Shown here: in pieces, positions 4,915-5,724 of the stretch
Layout of the letters: each line of letters begins with the position of its first letter
How positions within the stretch are numbered: the stretch's first letter is position 1
Assembly: GCA_001795245.1 (NCBI GenBank)
Contig: MGOD01000140.1
Coordinates: 12,967-18,690 of the forward strand
Reading direction: 5' to 3'
DNA from: Chloroflexi bacterium RBG_16_70_13
GTDB lineage: Bacteria; Chloroflexota; Limnocylindria; Limnocylindrales; CSP1-4
DNA length: 5,724 nucleotides
Position numbers and translations under genes: made by a program
Notes under the pieces: model-generated
Told to the model about the DNA's origin: nothing
Databases searched by the model: none
Seen by the model: the letters and a program-made list of their open reading frames with translations, nothing else

Positions 4915-5724
4915 GTGCATACCGGATCGCCACGTCCGTACCGTCCGCCGGCGGAGGACCGTCCCATTCGCCGGACGTGGTGGCTCCTCTTCGGTACGTT
5001 CCTTCTCCTCGGCCTGATCGGCGGCGTCCGGGCCCTGACGTCGGGCGACCTGCTGGACTGGATCCCCGTCGGCGCCGTCGGGATCGCCGCCCTCGCGGCC
5101 ATCCTCCATCGCAATGCCGTGGCCGGTCTCGAGGCCCGCGGCCGCGCCGAGGCCGAGAACTTCGCCCGGATCCTGCAGGGCCTGTCCCGATCGGTCTCGG
5201 TCGATGCGATCGTCGGCGCGATCGTCGACGATCTCGCGGAGGGCACCGGCGCCGATCACGTCGTCGTGGTGCGTCGGCGGCCCGAGGGCGAAGCGCTCGA
5301 GGCGACGCTCGTCACGAGTCGCCCGGGCGTTCCGAGCTCGAGCACGGTCCTGCCCATGTCCGACCTGGAGCCGCCGTTTCATCGCGAGCCGCCGCCGGCG
5401 GTCTCGATCCCTATCGGCGTGCGTGACGTGACGCCGGCCGACGAGCTCGTCGCGGTGGCGGTCGCCGCTGCACCACGCTCGACCGGCGCGTCCCCGGGTG
5501 GCATCGGCACTGGCCCGGGCATCACCGTCACGGTCGACGACCCCGGCGGCCGCGCCGAGCCGCCGAACGTCAGCCCCGTCGGACCACCGGCCCGTCCGCA
5601 CGCCCGCCGCATGGCGTCCGGGATGCCGGTAACGCCGGCCGCCGCCGCGGTCGCGGCGGTCGGTCGGGGGATCGAGCGGGGGGCCGCCCGGCTCGCGGGA
5701 TTCCTCGACGACCTCGGGGTTCGT
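4915..5724 (+). CDS. Membrane-anchored GAF-domain signalling protein, N-terminal part; 3' end outside window
   Basis: GTG 4915 opens a frame that stays open to the last base (270 residues so far). A short Pro/Arg-rich cytosolic tail ends in R-P-I-R-R. Helix 1 follows at about 21-41 (T-W-W-L-L-F-G-T-F-L-L-L-G-L), then a short loop (S-G-D-L-L-D-W), then helix 2 at about 50-66. A charged linker (E-A-R-G-R-A-E-A-E) leads to a GAF-like start at about 80-155: F-A-R-I-L-Q-G-L-S-R-S-V-S-V-D-A-I-V, then T-G-A-D-H-V-V-V-V-R-R. After residue 157 the sequence becomes a roughly 100-residue Pro/Ala/Gly-rich stretch, and then a helix-like R-G-I-E-R-G-A-A-R-L-A-G-F-L-D-D-L. The output domain is beyond the edge; GGDEF, HD-GYP, phosphatase or kinase are all possible. 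It is on the same strand as the three-GAF cyclase, 85 bp downstream, so the two may be co-transcribed. The start was chosen because it is the closest start codon to helix 1 and the frame upstream of it lacks protein character. No Shine-Dalgarno is evident. Confidence 0.75.
   Translation, partial: MHTGSPRPYRPPAEDRPIRRTWWLLFGTFLLLGLIGGVRALTSGDLLDWIPVGAVGIAALAAILHRNAVAGLEARGRAEAENFARILQGLSRSVSVDAIVGAIVDDLAEGTGADHVVVVRRRPEGEALEATLVTSRPGVPSSSTVLPMSDLEPPFHREPPPAVSIPIGVRDVTPADELVAVAVAAAPRSTGASPGGIGTGPGITVTVDDPGGRAEPPNVSPVGPPARPHARRMASGMPVTPAAAAVAAVGRGIERGAARLAGFLDDLGVR

Noticed and set aside
3318..5246. Very long minus-strand open frame (642 codons) antisense to the cyclase gene
   Set aside because: It is the mirror of the GAF/GGDEF codons. 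The translation is Arg/Gly/Asp/Val-heavy with no domain, while the + strand frame has three GAF domains and a perfect GGDEF. High GC removes stop codons from opposite frames.
4902..5426. Plus-strand open frame overlapping the membrane GAF gene in another frame
   Set aside because: The translation is Arg/Pro/Gly-rich. The overlapping frame from GTG 4915 has membrane helices and a GAF-like start, and is open to the window's end.
4612..5601. Minus-strand open frame opposite the membrane GAF gene
   Set aside because: The translation is Arg/Gly/Asp-rich with no recognisable motif, and it spans both the cyclase end and the membrane gene. The + strand frame gives two clear membrane helices.
1..5724. 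tRNA, rRNA, CRISPR array, insertion sequence or attachment site
   Set aside because: I saw no T-loop/anticodon pattern, no regularly spaced repeats, no transposase motif and no terminal inverted repeats with target duplications.

Overview
The window is GC-rich DNA with G/C-ending codons, and every intact gene is on the + strand. The architecture suggests a high-GC bacterium. There is a soluble multi-GAF diguanylate cyclase, a membrane-anchored GAF protein, a lipoprotein of the LytR-CpsA-Psr (LCP) family, and relics of a PRC-barrel protein and of a subtilase/fibronectin-III protein. This mix is typical of Chloroflexota (Limnocylindria or Ellin6529-like lineages). Actinomycetota cannot be excluded. 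The taxonomic call is inference; no rRNA or tRNA gene is present to confirm it.

Layout. (1) 3-485: the C-terminal part of a GT-B fold glycosyltransferase, cut by the window's left edge. (2) 533-1534: an LCP-family protein with a lipoprotein signal peptide, 47 bp downstream of the glycosyltransferase and probably co-transcribed. LCP enzymes attach lipid-linked glycopolymers to the wall, so the pair fits a cell-surface polysaccharide locus. (3) 1535-2660: about 1.1 kb with no intact gene. It holds a decayed minus-strand fragment with a subtilase-like C-terminal motif followed by a fibronectin type III domain, an unidentified plus-strand coding-like patch, a truncated minus-strand PRC-barrel fragment, and a roughly 350 bp stretch with two GGTC-N-GACC palindromes. 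(4) 2661-4829: a large soluble GAF-GAF-GAF-GGDEF protein with intact catalytic GGDEF and RxxD inhibitory sites. (5) 4915 to the right edge: the N-terminal part of a two-helix membrane protein with the start of a GAF-like domain and a long Pro/Ala/Gly-rich segment. It continues beyond the window.

How the genes fit together. The left half concerns surface glycopolymer assembly and attachment. The right half concerns signalling, with a cytosolic cyclic-di-GMP synthase next to a membrane GAF sensor. The 85 bp between the two signalling genes contains a perfect 14 bp palindrome. The relic zone between the halves looks like a breakpoint or decay region. I found no convincing previously undescribed system. 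The points most worth a second look are the mosaic of gene relics, the lipoprotein form of the LCP enzyme with a perfect 15 bp hairpin inside its linker, and the interrupted-looking GAF region of the last gene.
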